This document shows, piece after piece, positions 41,408-51,456 of a DNA stretch of 64,000 nucleotides (the first letter of the stretch is position 1; each line of letters opens with the position of its first letter). Under the pieces are notes generated by a model. That model did not search any database. It saw only the letters and a program-made list of their open reading frames with translations, and was not told where the DNA came from. A program made the position numbers and the translations under genes. This stretch comes from Streptomyces sp. A 4/2. GTDB lineage: Bacteria; Actinomycetota; Actinomycetes; Streptomycetales; Streptomycetaceae. The stretch lies in the NCBI RefSeq assembly GCF_940670765.1, contig NZ_CALNVW010000001.1:1-64000 (forward strand), read 5' to 3'.

Positions 41408-42154
41408 TCAGTGGGCGGGGAAACCCTCGCGGAAGACGGGAAGCTTCTCGCCCGCCTCGACGGGCAGGTGGAAGCGGTTCTGCCGGGGCGGCATCGGGCA
41501 GTTGTACTGGTCGGAGAATCCGCAGGGCGGCACGAAGGCACGGTTGAAGTCGAGGAGCACCTTGCCGTCACCGGTGTGGGTGACGAAGAGGAAGCGCCCG
41601 GCTCCGTACGTCGAGTCGCCGTTGGTCGGGTCGCCGAGGACCAGCAGCAGGGTGCCGTCGTCGTCGAAGGCGCTCAGCGTGTACGGCGTGCCGTCGACGG
41701 TGAGCACGATGTCGCCCGGGACGACGAGGTCGCGGCTGCCGCCGTTGTCCCTGATGTGCTCGAACCCCACCCGGCGCGCGCCGGGCACCGGGATGTACTC
41801 GGCCTCCCGCACCCACTCGGGGTCGTACGGGAAGACGTCGATGTGCTCGAAGTGCCGGACGGCGGGGGAGGCCGCGTCCCAGACGCGCAGTCCGTACTCC
41901 GGCTCTCCGCTGACCATGTCGGTGCGCTCGACCGCGGTGACCGTCACGGTCTCCGGCTGTCCTGCCCGGACCGCGTCGAGGTCGGGGCGTTCCCCCGCGG
42001 GCAGCCAGCGGGTCTCGACGAGTGCCAGGTTTCCGGTGGGGCCGGTGACGGAGCGGTGCCGTTCCGCACGCCAGGCCTCCCATGCCTGCTCGCCGGAGCC
42101 GGCGGGGACAGCGGGTACGGCGGGGACTTCGGGACCGGACATGGCAGCACTCAT
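41408..42154 (-). CDS. DUF1684 family protein
   Basis: The 248-residue protein carries the DUF1684 C-terminal signature GDGKVLLDFNRAFVPPCGFSDQYNCPMPP, seen here as LDFNRAFVPPC and the closing FREG. The family is widespread in actinobacteria and its activity is unknown; the conserved Asp/Asn/Cys/Pro cluster suggests a binding site. The N-terminal 30 residues are Pro/Ala-rich. I use the ATG at 42154. Open frame to 42199 has no ribosome binding site, and an ATG at 42142 is also possible. Confidence 0.85.
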   Translation of the reverse strand: MSAAMSGPEVPAVPAVPAGSGEQAWEAWRAERHRSVTGPTGNLALVETRWLPAGERPDLDAVRAGQPETVTVTAVERTDMVSGEPEYGLRVWDAASPAVRHFEHIDVFPYDPEWVREAEYIPVPGARRVGFEHIRDNGGSRDLVVPGDIVLTVDGTPYTLSAFDDDGTLLLVLGDPTNGDSTYGAGRFLFVTHTGDGKVLLDFNRAFVPPCGFSDQYNCPMPPRQNRFHLPVEAGEKLPVFREGFPAH

Positions 42155-42297
42155 TCGCTCGGACGCTCGTCGGTTGTCGCACCACGAGGGATCGGACACC
42201 GCGTGAGGCTCACACCAAAGGGATTTCTTTATCGACCATAAGGCTCGCTGATGTCAAACGCCGCGAAACGGCCGAACCGCCCCCTGTGGGGCTCGTC

Positions 42298-43143
42298 TCA
42301 GAAGAGCACACTCATGAAGGCGCCGACCTCGCGGAAGCCGACCCGCCGGTAGGCCGCGCGCGCGGCGGAGTTGAAGTCGTTGACGTAGAGACTGACCACG
42401 GGGGCGACATCGGCGAGCGCGTACTCCAGCACCGCGGCCATGCCCGTTTCGGAGAGTCCACGGCCGCGGTACTCGGGGGCGACCCAGACACCCTGGATCT
42501 GGCAGGCCAGCGAAGTGGCGGCGCCGATCTCGGCCTTGAAGACGACCTTGCCGTCCTCGATGCGGGCGAAGGAGCGGCCGGAGCCCACGAGTTCGGCGAC
42601 GCGGGCCTGGTAGAGCAGCCCGCCGTCCCCGGCCATAGGTGACACACCGACCTCCTCGGTGAACATGGCCACGCAGGCGGGCATGACCACATCCAGCTCG
42701 TCGCGGCGGATCCGGCGGACGAGCGGATCGGGGGCGATGTCGGCCGAGGGCTGTTCGGTGACCATCAGCGGCTGATTGGCGCGGACGTCACGGGCGGGGC
42801 CCCAGCTCGGTTCGAGCAGTCGCCAGAGCAGCGCGGTGGGCTCGGCGGGACCGACGATGGAGGAACAGCGGCGGCCGGCCTTCCGGGCCCGGTCCGCGAA
42901 GGCGCGTACCGCGTCGGGGCCCGCGCAGATCGGGACGAGGTTGGCGCCGGAGTAACAGAGCGAGCGGAGCCGCCCCTCCGTGTACCAGCCCCACATCTCG
43001 CCGCCGAGGCGCCAGGGGTCGAGCCCGGCGACCTGAACGCGGGAGGTCACGAAGGCATTGACGACGGGCTCGCTGTGGAGCAGTGCGAGCGCCGCGTCGA
43101 GATCGCTGGGTTCGAGGACCCGGGTGGTGGTCTGCGTCAACAC
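42298..43143 (-). CDS. GNAT acetyltransferase with DUF4081 domain
   Basis: The 281-residue protein has an N-terminal DUF4081 domain (about residues 1-130, including RVQVAGLDPWRLGGEMWGW) and a C-terminal GNAT domain. The GNAT part has CQIQGVWVAPEYRGRGLSE and VSLYVNDFNSAARAAYRRVGF. This fusion is conserved next to ispG in streptomycetes. I start at the GTG at 43143 (next codon TTG, giving MLTQTT) because GGTGAGG lies 6 bases upstream. An ATG at 43158 is the alternative. The substrate is unknown. Confidence 0.88.
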   Translation of the reverse strand: MLTQTTTRVLEPSDLDAALALLHSEPVVNAFVTSRVQVAGLDPWRLGGEMWGWYTEGRLRSLCYSGANLVPICAGPDAVRAFADRARKAGRRCSSIVGPAEPTALLWRLLEPSWGPARDVRANQPLMVTEQPSADIAPDPLVRRIRRDELDVVMPACVAMFTEEVGVSPMAGDGGLLYQARVAELVGSGRSFARIEDGKVVFKAEIGAATSLACQIQGVWVAPEYRGRGLSETGMAAVLEYALADVAPVVSLYVNDFNSAARAAYRRVGFREVGAFMSVLF

Positions 43144-43215
43144 GTGGGGCCTCACCATACTGTCTGCTGATCTCCGCACTGTACCTGGCGTGTCGGCCGG
43201 GCGCCGTGCATGGAA

Positions 43216-43246
43216 GAAGCCCCGTCCACCTGGTGGACGGGGCTTC
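43216..43246 (-). terminator. ispG terminator
   Basis: GAAGCCCCGTCCA (43216-43228) pairs perfectly with TGGACGGGGCTTC (43234-43246) around a 5-base loop, 18 bases past the ispG stop. Confidence 0.85.
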
Positions 43247-43263
43247 CCGGGTACGGACCCGGA

Positions 43264-44418
43264 TCAGCTGATGGAGACCTCGGGCTCACCGGAGGGGATG
43301 CCGTCCCGCTCCATCTGCTCGGCGATCTTCATGGCCTCTTCGATGAGGGTCTCGACGATCTTCGACTCGGGGACGGTCTTGATGACCTCGCCCTTGACGA
43401 AGATCTGGCCCTTGCCGTTGCCGGACGCCACACCCAGATCGGCCTCGCGTGCCTCACCCGGACCATTGACGACACAGCCCATCACGGCCACGCGCAGCGG
43501 TACTTCCATGCCCTCCAGGCCTGCGGAGACCTGGTCGGCCAGCTTGTACACGTCCACCTGCGCCCGCCCGCAGGACGGGCAGGAGACGATCTCCAGACGG
43601 CGCTGCTTGAGGTTCAGGGACTCCAGGATCTGGATGCCCACCTTGACCTCCTCGGCGGGCGGCGCCGAGAGCGAGACGCGGATCGTGTCGCCGATGCCCT
43701 CGCTGAGCAGCGCACCGAACGCGACGGCGGACTTGATGGTGCCCTGGAAGGCCGGACCGGCCTCCGTCACCCCGAGGTGCAGCGGGTAGTCCGACTGCGC
43801 GGCGAGCTGCCGGTAGGCGTTGACCATGATCACCGGGTCGTTGTGCTTGACCGAGATCTTGATGTCACGGAAGCCGTGCTCCTCGAAGAGCGACGCCTCC
43901 CAGAGCGCCGACTCCACCAGCGCCTCCGGGGTGGCCTTTCCGTACTTCTTCAGCAGCCGCGCGTCCAGGGAGCCCGCGTTGACCCCGATACGGATCGGCG
44001 TGCCGGCGTCGGAGGCCGCGTGCGCGATCTCCTTCACCTTGTCGTCGAACTGCTTGATGTTCCCGGGGTTCACCCGCACCGCCGCGCACCCGGCGTCGAT
44101 CGCCGCGAACACGTACTTCGGCTGGAAGTGGATGTCCGCGATGACGGGGATCTGCGACTTCTTCGCGATCGTGGCCAGGGCGTCCGCGTCGTCCTGTGTG
44201 GGGCACGCCACCCGTACGATCTGGCAGCCCGACGCCGTCAGCTCGGCGATCTGCTGGAGCGTCGCCCCGATGTCCGAGGTCCGCGTCGTCGTCATCGACT
44301 GCACCGACACCGGTGCGTCCCCGCCGACGGCGACCGTGCCGACCTGGATCTTGCGGCTGACCCTCCGGTCGGCGAGCTTGGTCGGAACGTCCGGCATTCC
44401 GAGAGAAATCGCAGTCAT
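43264..44418 (-). CDS. ispG: 4-hydroxy-3-methylbut-2-enyl diphosphate synthase
   Basis: IspG (GcpE) reduces MEcPP to HMBPP in the MEP isoprenoid pathway using a [4Fe-4S] cluster. The 384-residue protein shows the TIM-barrel start ([11 protein letters not shown]), NPGN and the cluster ligands in CPSCGR and GCVVNGPGE. The protein is the short bacterial form. It shares the region with dxr, and rseP lies between them. A terminator separates rseP from ispG, so ispG probably has its own promoter in the 44419-44531 stretch. Confidence 0.97.
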   Translation of the reverse strand: MTAISLGMPDVPTKLADRRVSRKIQVGTVAVGGDAPVSVQSMTTTRTSDIGATLQQIAELTASGCQIVRVACPTQDDADALATIAKKSQIPVIADIHFQPKYVFAAIDAGCAAVRVNPGNIKQFDDKVKEIAHAASDAGTPIRIGVNAGSLDARLLKKYGKATPEALVESALWEASLFEEHGFRDIKISVKHNDPVIMVNAYRQLAAQSDYPLHLGVTEAGPAFQGTIKSAVAFGALLSEGIGDTIRVSLSAPPAEEVKVGIQILESLNLKQRRLEIVSCPSCGRAQVDVYKLADQVSAGLEGMEVPLRVAVMGCVVNGPGEAREADLGVASGNGKGQIFVKGEVIKTVPESKIVETLIEEAMKIAEQMERDGIPSGEPEVSIS

Positions 44419-44531
44419 GCGCAGTGCATCCCCAAGGGTGGATCGAGGTCCCGGATCACCGGGCTTCGGCCTCCGAGATTACGTCACCCCGGGCGCCACA
44501 CGAACACCCGCGCCCACGAACCACCCAAAGC

Positions 44532-44564
44532 GGACGGCCGCACACGGAAGGTGTGCGGCCGTCC
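44532..44564 (-). terminator. rseP terminator
   Basis: Arms 44532-44545 and 44551-44564 match perfectly over 14 bases around a 5-base loop, 36 bases past the rseP stop. Confidence 0.85.
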
Positions 44565-44599
44565 CGGAACGTCCGGCCCGGGGCCGTTTCCGGTCGGTA

Positions 44600-45904
44600 T
44601 CAGGTGATTTTGACCGGGTTGACGATGTCGGCGACCAGGACGAGCAGGGTGAAACAGATGAACACCCCGGCGACGACGTAGGCGACGGGCATCAGCTTCG
44701 CCACGTCGAACGGGCCCGGATCCGGCCGCTTGAAGACCTTGGCCAGATTGCGCCGCAGCGCCTCCCACAGGGCCCCCGCGATGTGTCCGCCGTCCAGCGG
44801 CAGCAGCGGCAGCATGTTGAAGAGGAACAGCGAGAGGTTGAAACCGGCCAGCAGGAACAGCATCATCGCCAGCTGGTTCTGCGCCGGTACGTGCAGCGTC
44901 ATCACCTCACCGCCGATCCGGGCCGCGCCGACCACCCCGACCGGGGAGTCCGCCTTGCGCTCGCCGCCGTCGAAGGCCGCGTTCCAGAGGTCCGGGATCT
45001 TGGACGGCATGGCGATGATCGAGTCGACGCCGTTCCCGACCATGTCGCCCATGCGGCCCACCGAGGCGCCGAAGGAGAGCGGCTTGATCTCGGTGAGCGC
45101 GGCGAAGCCGAGGTACCCGGCCGGAACGTACTTGTCCGGGATCACGTCCCCGTTGGAGTCCTTCTTCGCCACCATGTTCTTGGCCAGGTCGGCGTGCAGG
45201 GTCTGCTGCTTGCCGTCGCGTACGACCGTGAGCGTGGCGGGGCCGATGGTGTCGCGGATGTGGTCGGACAACTCGTTCCAGCTGGAGACCTTCGCGCCGT
45301 CGAAGGCGACGATCTTGTCGCCCGCCTTGAGCCCGGCGGCCTTGGCGGGTGAGACCGCGTCCCCCTTCTGGCAGGTCTGGCGCTTCTCGCTCTGCGAGAT
45401 GACGCACTGCTGGACGCCCGCCACCTTGGTGGTCTGGGTCTCGAAACCGAAGGACATCGCGACCCCGACGAAGATCACGACCGCCAGGATCAGGTTCATG
45501 AAGGGGCCCGCGAACATCACGATGACGCGCTTCCACGGCTTGCGCGTGTAGAAGAGCCGCTGCTCGTCGCCCTCCTCCAGCTCCTCGAAGGCCGCGGACC
45601 GCGCGTCCTCGACCATGCTGCGCCAGGGGGACGTGGACCGGGACTCGATCCGGCCGTCCGGGCCCGGCGGGAACATGCCGATCATGCGGATGTAGCCGCC
45701 GGCCGGGATCGCCTTGACCCCGTACTCCGTGTCGCCCTTCTTCCGCGACCAGATGGTCGGGCCGAAGCCGACCATGTACTGCGGTACGCGGATGCCGAAG
45801 AGCTTGGCCGTCGAGAGGTGGCCCAATTCGTGCCAGGCGATCGAGAAGAGCAGCCCGAACACAAAAATGACGATGCCGATGACCGTCAACAGAATCGTGG
45901 TCAT
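44600..45904 (-). CDS. rseP: Site-2 intramembrane zinc protease (RseP/RasP type)
   Basis: This membrane protease cleaves transmembrane substrates such as anti-sigma factors and signal-peptide remnants. The 434-residue protein has HELGH at residues 25-29 in the first helix. A PDZ domain lies at about 200-270 ([18 protein letters not shown]) and [10 protein letters not shown] is in the third core helix. All metal ligands are intact. Residues 85-120 form an extra charged loop ([16 protein letters not shown]) common in actinobacteria. Its ATG overlaps the dxr stop by 4 bases. Confidence 0.95.
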   Translation of the reverse strand: MTTILLTVIGIVIFVFGLLFSIAWHELGHLSTAKLFGIRVPQYMVGFGPTIWSRKKGDTEYGVKAIPAGGYIRMIGMFPPGPDGRIESRSTSPWRSMVEDARSAAFEELEEGDEQRLFYTRKPWKRVIVMFAGPFMNLILAVVIFVGVAMSFGFETQTTKVAGVQQCVISQSEKRQTCQKGDAVSPAKAAGLKAGDKIVAFDGAKVSSWNELSDHIRDTIGPATLTVVRDGKQQTLHADLAKNMVAKKDSNGDVIPDKYVPAGYLGFAALTEIKPLSFGASVGRMGDMVGNGVDSIIAMPSKIPDLWNAAFDGGERKADSPVGVVGAARIGGEVMTLHVPAQNQLAMMLFLLAGFNLSLFLFNMLPLLPLDGGHIAGALWEALRRNLAKVFKRPDPGPFDVAKLMPVAYVVAGVFICFTLLVLVADIVNPVKIT

Positions 45905-47160
45905 GCGCGAGCCTCCGCTGTGGCCTTCTGGGCGAGTTCACGGGACCGGGCGCGTGCCCAGGTCTCCGCATGCAGGACGTCCGCGACCGTGAGAGAAGTT
46001 CCCGTACGCGGCTCGCTGTGCTCGGTCACGACCGCGGTGACCGTGTCCATGATCCCGTTGAACGGGAGTTTTCCGGCCAGGAAGGCGTCGACGCATTCCT
46101 CGTTCGCCGCGTTGAAGACCGCGGGGGCCGTGCCGCCGAGCGAGCCGACGTGGCGGGCGAGCCCGACGGACGGGAAGGCCTCGGTGTCGAGCGGGAAGAA
46201 CTCCCAGCTGGACGCCTTGGACCAGTCGAAGGCGGGGGCCGCGTCCGGGACCCGCTGCGGCCAGCCGAGTCCGACGGCGATCGGGCCGCTCATGTCGGGC
46301 GGGGTGGCCTGGGCGAGCGTCGAGCCGTCGGTGAACTCCACCATGGAGTGCACGTACGACTGGGGGTGCACGACGACCTCGATACGGTCGAACGGCACGT
46401 CGTAGAGCAGGTGCGCCTCGATGACCTCAAGACCCTTGTTGACGAGGGTCGCGGAGTTCACCGTGATCACCGGGCCCATCGCCCAGGTGGGGTGCGCGAG
46501 CGCGGCATCGGGTGTGACGTCCGCCAGCTCGGCCCGCGTCCGGCCGCGGAAGGGGCCGCCCGACGCGGTGACGATCAGCTTGCGGACGTCCGCGCGCTTG
46601 CCCGCCGCCAGCGCCTGGAAGAGCGCGGCGTGCTCGGAGTCGACCGGGATGATCTGGCCGGGCCTGGCGAGTGCCTTCACCAGCGGGCCGCCGACGATGA
46701 GCGACTCCTTGTTGGCGAGGGCGAGCGTACGGCCCGCCCGGAGTGCGGCCAGGGTGGGCGCCAGCCCGATCGATCCGGTGATGCCGTTGAGCACGGTGTG
46801 GCAGTCGGACGCCGCGAGTTCGGTGGCGGCCTCGGGTCCGGCGAGGATCTCCGGGAGCGGTTCGGAGCCGTACTCCGCCTCAAGTGCCTCGCGCAGCGCG
46901 GGCACGGTGTCCTCGCGGGCGACAGCGACGGTACGGACGCGCAGCCGGCGGGCCTGTTCGGCGAGCAAGGTGACCCGACCGCCGGCGGCGGAGAGCGCCG
47001 TCACACGGAAGCGGTCGGGGTTACGCAGCACCAGGTCGATGGCCTGGGTGCCGATGGACCCGGTCGAGCCGAGGACGACGATGTCCCGGCGTCCTTCGGT
47101 GGGGTCGAAGACGATGTGCGGGTCGGCGAGGGTGACGGGGCTGTCGCTCATGCCCCCCAT
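45901..47160 (-). CDS. dxr: 1-deoxy-D-xylulose 5-phosphate reductoisomerase
   Basis: Dxr converts DXP to MEP with NADPH, the second step of the MEP pathway. The 419-residue protein has the NADPH loop [32 protein letters not shown] (metal-binding Asp and Glu), TASGGPF and the catalytic HPTWAMG region. It starts at an ATG (47160), with a second ATG three codons in (47151) nearly as likely. The stop overlaps rseP, so the two are co-translated. Confidence 0.96.
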   Translation of the reverse strand: MGGMSDSPVTLADPHIVFDPTEGRRDIVVLGSTGSIGTQAIDLVLRNPDRFRVTALSAAGGRVTLLAEQARRLRVRTVAVAREDTVPALREALEAEYGSEPLPEILAGPEAATELAASDCHTVLNGITGSIGLAPTLAALRAGRTLALANKESLIVGGPLVKALARPGQIIPVDSEHAALFQALAAGKRADVRKLIVTASGGPFRGRTRAELADVTPDAALAHPTWAMGPVITVNSATLVNKGLEVIEAHLLYDVPFDRIEVVVHPQSYVHSMVEFTDGSTLAQATPPDMSGPIAVGLGWPQRVPDAAPAFDWSKASSWEFFPLDTEAFPSVGLARHVGSLGGTAPAVFNAANEECVDAFLAGKLPFNGIMDTVTAVVTEHSEPRTGTSLTVADVLHAETWARARSRELAQKATAEARA

Positions 47161-47181
47161 TGTTGCCGCATCTGCTGTGCG

Positions 47182-47958
47182 TCAGGACAGTGCGCCCCGG
47201 TTCGGCCGGGCCGACGGGGTGTCCGGGCCGGTCGCGGCCAGAAACTTCTGCCACTGCTCGTCGACGACGGCCGCCGGCACTCCCCCGTCGTCGTCCGCCG
47301 AGCCGCCCCCGGAGCGGAAGGAGAGGGTGGTCGATCCGGACCGTACGACGGTCAGGTACGCGTAGCGCTCCGCCTTCCCCTCGGGTTCGCGGACGGTGAG
47401 GCGGAAGGCCTTCGCCTCGTCGCCGATCCGCGGTGACCGGATCGTCTCGGTCCTGAGGTATCCGGCCTCCACGACGGACCGGTCCTCGGTGAAGCCGCCC
47501 CTGCACCGGGTGCCCGCCACGGCGAGCGCCTTCATGACCCGGGCGGCGTCCCCGTGTGCGTACGACCGCAGTTGTACGGCGATGTCCTCGCCCAGCAGCC
47601 GGCCGGGCCTGCGGAGCTCGCGGTTGACCTCGGCGTGCGGGGCGCCGTAGCGGCTGCCCGCGTCCTTGAGGCTGACGAGGGGCAGGCAGTCGGCGGGCCG
47701 GGCGGTGTACTCGTCGCCGAAGGGGGCGCCGAGACCGTACTCGCTCGCGGTGAACGACCCCACGTCCTCGCCCGGCGTGAAAGAGGCGGCGGTGAGCCGG
47801 GCCCTGCTGAGCGGGCCGGGCACACCGGCGGGCTTCGCGGCGGCCGACTTCGCGTCCTTGCGGTCCTGGCCGCCGCAGGCCACCGCGCCCGCGCACAGGA
47901 CGGTGATGAGCGCGGCAGCAGCCGCGCGGCACCACTGCCGGGTCTCCGTCTGGTACAT
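47182..47958 (-). CDS. Putative lipoprotein, sensor-domain-like
   Basis: The 258-residue protein starts at the ATG at 47958, with AAGGGG 5 bases upstream. The N-terminus has a basic region, a hydrophobic stretch (AAAAALITVLCAGAVAC) and a Cys that could be the lipidation site, though GAVAC is a loose lipobox. The mature part contains ADCLPL and a later CRGGF, the two-Cys pattern seen in PknH-type extracellular sensor domains of actinobacteria. That assignment is tentative. It lies 21 bases from dxr on the same strand, but in the upstream position. Confidence 0.75.
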   Translation of the reverse strand: MYQTETRQWCRAAAAALITVLCAGAVACGGQDRKDAKSAAAKPAGVPGPLSRARLTAASFTPGEDVGSFTASEYGLGAPFGDEYTARPADCLPLVSLKDAGSRYGAPHAEVNRELRRPGRLLGEDIAVQLRSYAHGDAARVMKALAVAGTRCRGGFTEDRSVVEAGYLRTETIRSPRIGDEAKAFRLTVREPEGKAERYAYLTVVRSGSTTLSFRSGGGSADDDGGVPAAVVDEQWQKFLAATGPDTPSARPNRGALS

Positions 47959-48046
47959 CGTCACCCCTTGCTTCCGATCAAGGTCCGATTCTCGGGCACG
48001 GAAGTGCTCCGGGTCCGGCCGATCGGGCAATCGGCACCCGCTCCCC

Positions 48047-49276
48047 TCACCAGGTGCGCTGAAGCTCCGCGAACGCCTCGTGGAAACCGGGGAACGTCTT
48101 CCGTACGCAGCCGGGGTCGTCGAAGGTGATGCCCGGCGTACCCAGGCCGGTGACCGCGAACGACATCACGATGCGGTGGTCGCCGTGCGTGGTGATCCGG
48201 GCGGGGCGGGGCGCACCCGGCCGGATCTCGATCCAGTCCGGCCCGGTGGCGACGTCGATGCCGAGCGCGCGGAGGTTCTGCGCGCACGCCTCCAGCCGGT
48301 CGCACTCCTTCACCCGGGTGTTGCCGACGTCCTCGATCCGGACCGGGGACGCCGCGTAGGGGGCGATGGCGGCCAGCGTCGGCATGGTGTCGGAGATGTC
48401 GCGCATGGTGACCGTGAGCCCGCCGAGGCGGTCGGGGCCGGTGACGGTGGTTCCCGTCCCGGTCGTCCGGACGTCGGCGCCCATCCGCCGCAGCACGTCC
48501 ACGAACCGCAGATCGCCCTGGAGCGCGCCGGTGCCGAGGCCGGGGACGGTGACGCTGCGCCCGGTGACGGCCGCCGCGGCGAAGAAGTAGCTCGCGGTGG
48601 AGGCGTCCGGCTCGACGGCGTACTCGGTGGCCCGGTAGCCGCCGGGCGGAACCGTGAACACCTGGCCCTCGCGGACCACTTCGACGCCGAAGCTGCGCAT
48701 CATCGCGAGGGTGATCTCGATGTACGGGGCGGAGACGAGGTCCGTGACGGTGATGCGCAGACCCGTTTCGGTGAGCGGTCCGAGCATCAGCAGCGCGGTG
48801 AGGTACTGGGACGACTGGCCCGCATCGAGGGTGAGTTCCCCGCCCTTGATGCCCGTCGCGTCGATCCGCAGCGGGTGGTGCCCCTCGGCCTCCTCGTGCA
48901 CCAGGTCGACGCCCAGCTCCTGGAGGGCGCGGGTGAGCGGGGCGAGCGGGCGGCGGCGCATCTGCGGTGACGCGTCGAAGCGGTAGACGCCGCGGCCCGC
49001 ACTCGCGAGGGTGGGCAGGAAGCGGGCCGTGGTGGCGCCGTCCCGGCAGTACACCTGCGCCTCGGCCACCGCGGGGCCTTCGGGGCGGCCCTCGACGCGC
49101 CAGGCGTCCGGGCCGCGGTCCACCTGGTAGCCGAGTGCGGTCAGTCCCCCGGCGAACCCCTCGGTGTCGTCGGAGACGAGGGGGCGCAGCAGGGTGGTGG
49201 TGCCTTCGGCCGCCGCGGCCAGGAACAGGGCGCGGGCGGTGACGGACTTGGAGCCGGGGATTTCGATCACGGTCAC
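48047..49276 (-). CDS. EPSP-synthase family enzyme, divergent paralogue
   Basis: This 409-residue protein has the enolpyruvyltransferase fold of 5-enolpyruvylshikimate-3-phosphate synthase (AroA). Conserved pieces are PGSKS (7-11), Arg15, RVKECDR, GDHRIVMSF and VRKTFPGF. Two active-site regions differ. The usual S-x-T/S-N-R has Ala14 for Asn. The PEP/glyphosate loop NAGTAMRPL of E. coli reads DGATTARFL, so the glyphosate-contact Gly96 is Ala81 and Pro101 is Phe86. It lacks about 14 N-terminal residues of normal AroA. Streptomyces usually has a canonical aroA elsewhere, so I treat this as a paralogue. EPSP synthesis is likely but unproven. Confidence 0.85.
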   Translation of the reverse strand: MTVIEIPGSKSVTARALFLAAAAEGTTTLLRPLVSDDTEGFAGGLTALGYQVDRGPDAWRVEGRPEGPAVAEAQVYCRDGATTARFLPTLASAGRGVYRFDASPQMRRRPLAPLTRALQELGVDLVHEEAEGHHPLRIDATGIKGGELTLDAGQSSQYLTALLMLGPLTETGLRITVTDLVSAPYIEITLAMMRSFGVEVVREGQVFTVPPGGYRATEYAVEPDASTASYFFAAAAVTGRSVTVPGLGTGALQGDLRFVDVLRRMGADVRTTGTGTTVTGPDRLGGLTVTMRDISDTMPTLAAIAPYAASPVRIEDVGNTRVKECDRLEACAQNLRALGIDVATGPDWIEIRPGAPRPARITTHGDHRIVMSFAVTGLGTPGITFDDPGCVRKTFPGFHEAFAELQRTW

Positions 49277-49349
49277 GGACGGACATTCTGCCGTGCGTGC
49301 GCGCCGGGCGCCGGGGCGGTCCGGACAGTGGACCGCCCCGGGCAGGGGG

Positions 49350-51287
49350 TCAGCGGATTCTGCGGTGGACGTTGTCCGTCGTGGACGGTCCCGGGGTCGC
49401 GTCGGCGATCCAGGGGCCTTCGCCGGAGGGGTCGACGATGCCCTGTTCCAGCCAGGTGTACGTACCGGACAGGACCCCCGAGACCACCGTGCGGTCCAGG
49501 TCGTCGGTGTTGCTCCAGAGCCGGGTGAAGAGTTCGTCCACCCGGATGCGGGCCTGGCGGCAGAAGACGTCGGCCAGTTGGTACGCCTCGCGCCCGTGGT
49601 CGTCCGACGAGCGCAGGAGTTCGGCCCGTACGCAGGCCGCGCTCATCGCGAAGAGTTCCGCGCCGATGTCGACGATGCGGCCCAGGAAGCCCTGCTTGGT
49701 CTCCATCTTTCCCTGCCAGCGCGACATGGCGTAGAAGGTCGAGCGGGCCAGCTTGCGGGCAGAGCGTTCGACGTGGCGCAGGTGTACGGAGAGGTCCGGG
49801 TGGCCGTGCGGGTGGAACGCGGCGTACGCGCCGGGGAGCTGTCCCGGGCCCGCGACCAGCTTCGGCAGCCAGCGGGCGTAGAACGCGGTGGCCTGTCCGC
49901 CCGCCCGTGCCTTGTCCTTCAGCGAGGCGTCGGGGTCGATCAGGTCGCCCGCGACCGAGAGGTGGGCGTCGACGGCCTCCCGGGCGATCAGCAGGTGCAT
50001 GATCTCCGTCGAGCCCTCGAAGATGCGGTTGATGCGCATGTCCCTGAGCATCTGCTCGGCGGGGACGGGCCGTTCGCCGCGGGCCGCGAGGGAGTCCGCG
50101 GTCTCGAAGCCCCGGCCGCCGCGGATCTGGACCAGTTCGTCCGCCATCCGCCAGCCCATCTCGGAGCCGTAGAGCTTGGCGAGCGCGGCCTCGATGCGGA
50201 TGTCGTTGCGGTCCTCGTCGGCCATCTGGGAGGAGAGGTCGACGACTGCTTCGAGGGCGAAGGTGGTCGCGGCGATGAAGGAGATCTTGGCGCCGACCGC
50301 CTCGTGGCGGGCCACGGGCCTGCCCCACTGTTCCCGCTCGGCCGACCACTCGCGGGCGATTTTCAGACACCATTTGCCGGCGCCCACGCACATCGCGGGA
50401 AGCGAGAGGCGCCCGGTGTTGAGGGTGGTGAGGGCGATCTTGAGACCGGCGCCCTCCGGGCCGATGCGGTTCGCGGCGGGGACCCGGACCTGGTGGAACC
50501 GGGTCACGCCGTTCTCCAGGCCGCGCAGGCCCATGAAGGCGTTGCGGTGCTCGACGGTGATGCCCGGGGAGTCCGCCTCGACGATGAAGGCGGTGATGCC
50601 GCCCTTGCGGTCCTCGGTCCTCGGGACCCGGGCCATCACGACGAGCAGATCCGCGACGACACCGTTGGTCGTCCAGAGCTTCACCCCGTCGAGGACGTAC
50701 GTGTCGCCGTCCGGGACCGCCGAGGTCGCCAGGCGGGCCGGGTCGGAGCCGACGTCCGGCTCGGTGAGCAGGAACGCCGAGATGTCGGTGCGGGCCAGCC
50801 TCGGCAGGAAGGTGTCCTTCTGCTCCTGGGTGCCGAACTGCTTCAGCGGCTGCGGGACACCGATGGACTGGTGCGCGGAGAGCAGCGCGCCGACGGCCGG
50901 GCTGGCCGAACCGATCAGGGACAGTGCCCGGTTGTAGTACACCTGCGTGAGGCCGAGACCGCCGTACTTGGTGTCGATCTTCATGCCGAGCGCGCCGAGC
51001 TTCTTGAGCCCGTCGACCGTCTCGTCGGGGATCCGCGCCTCGCGTTCGATCAGCGCGCCGTCGATCCGCGTCTCGCAGAAGACGCGGAGCTTCGCCAGGA
51101 AGGCCTCGCCGCGCCGGGCGGCCTCCGCGTCGGGCAGCGGATGGGGATGGATCAGGTCGAGGCGGAAGCGGCCGAGGAACAGCTCCTTGGCGAAGGACGG
51201 CTTGTGCCAGTCCTGCTCCCGCGCGGCCTCGGCGACCTGGCGCGCTTCACGCTCGGTGACCCGGGGCTTGTCGAGTGGTGCGGTCAT
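49350..51287 (-). CDS. Acyl-CoA dehydrogenase, long form
   Basis: The 645-residue flavoenzyme shows the acyl-CoA dehydrogenase core. LTEPDVGSDPA and VLDGVKLWTTNGVVADLLVVMAR (as KLWTTNG) are in the middle domain, and GLRGLENGVTRFHQV follows. RINRIFEGSTEIMHLLIAREAV, which holds the likely catalytic Glu, is near 440-460. About 170 extra C-terminal residues form another helical domain, as in very-long-chain enzymes. It is on the same strand as the EPSP-synthase paralogue, 73 bases upstream, and may be co-transcribed. The substrate chain length cannot be told from sequence. Confidence 0.92.
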   Translation of the reverse strand: MTAPLDKPRVTEREARQVAEAAREQDWHKPSFAKELFLGRFRLDLIHPHPLPDAEAARRGEAFLAKLRVFCETRIDGALIEREARIPDETVDGLKKLGALGMKIDTKYGGLGLTQVYYNRALSLIGSASPAVGALLSAHQSIGVPQPLKQFGTQEQKDTFLPRLARTDISAFLLTEPDVGSDPARLATSAVPDGDTYVLDGVKLWTTNGVVADLLVVMARVPRTEDRKGGITAFIVEADSPGITVEHRNAFMGLRGLENGVTRFHQVRVPAANRIGPEGAGLKIALTTLNTGRLSLPAMCVGAGKWCLKIAREWSAEREQWGRPVARHEAVGAKISFIAATTFALEAVVDLSSQMADEDRNDIRIEAALAKLYGSEMGWRMADELVQIRGGRGFETADSLAARGERPVPAEQMLRDMRINRIFEGSTEIMHLLIAREAVDAHLSVAGDLIDPDASLKDKARAGGQATAFYARWLPKLVAGPGQLPGAYAAFHPHGHPDLSVHLRHVERSARKLARSTFYAMSRWQGKMETKQGFLGRIVDIGAELFAMSAACVRAELLRSSDDHGREAYQLADVFCRQARIRVDELFTRLWSNTDDLDRTVVSGVLSGTYTWLEQGIVDPSGEGPWIADATPGPSTTDNVHRRIR

Positions 51288-51456
51288 GAGGGGTACTCCT
51301 CACCGCGGATGTGGGGTGGACACACCTGCCTGCGACCAGGGTGGTGCTACTCGTCCGTATCTACCCCATTCCTGCCACTGCGGCCACCCCTCGCGCGTAC
51401 GAGGAGTGGCCGGGCCGGGAACAGCTGCGTCCGTTCAGGTCACGCGGTCACTACGG

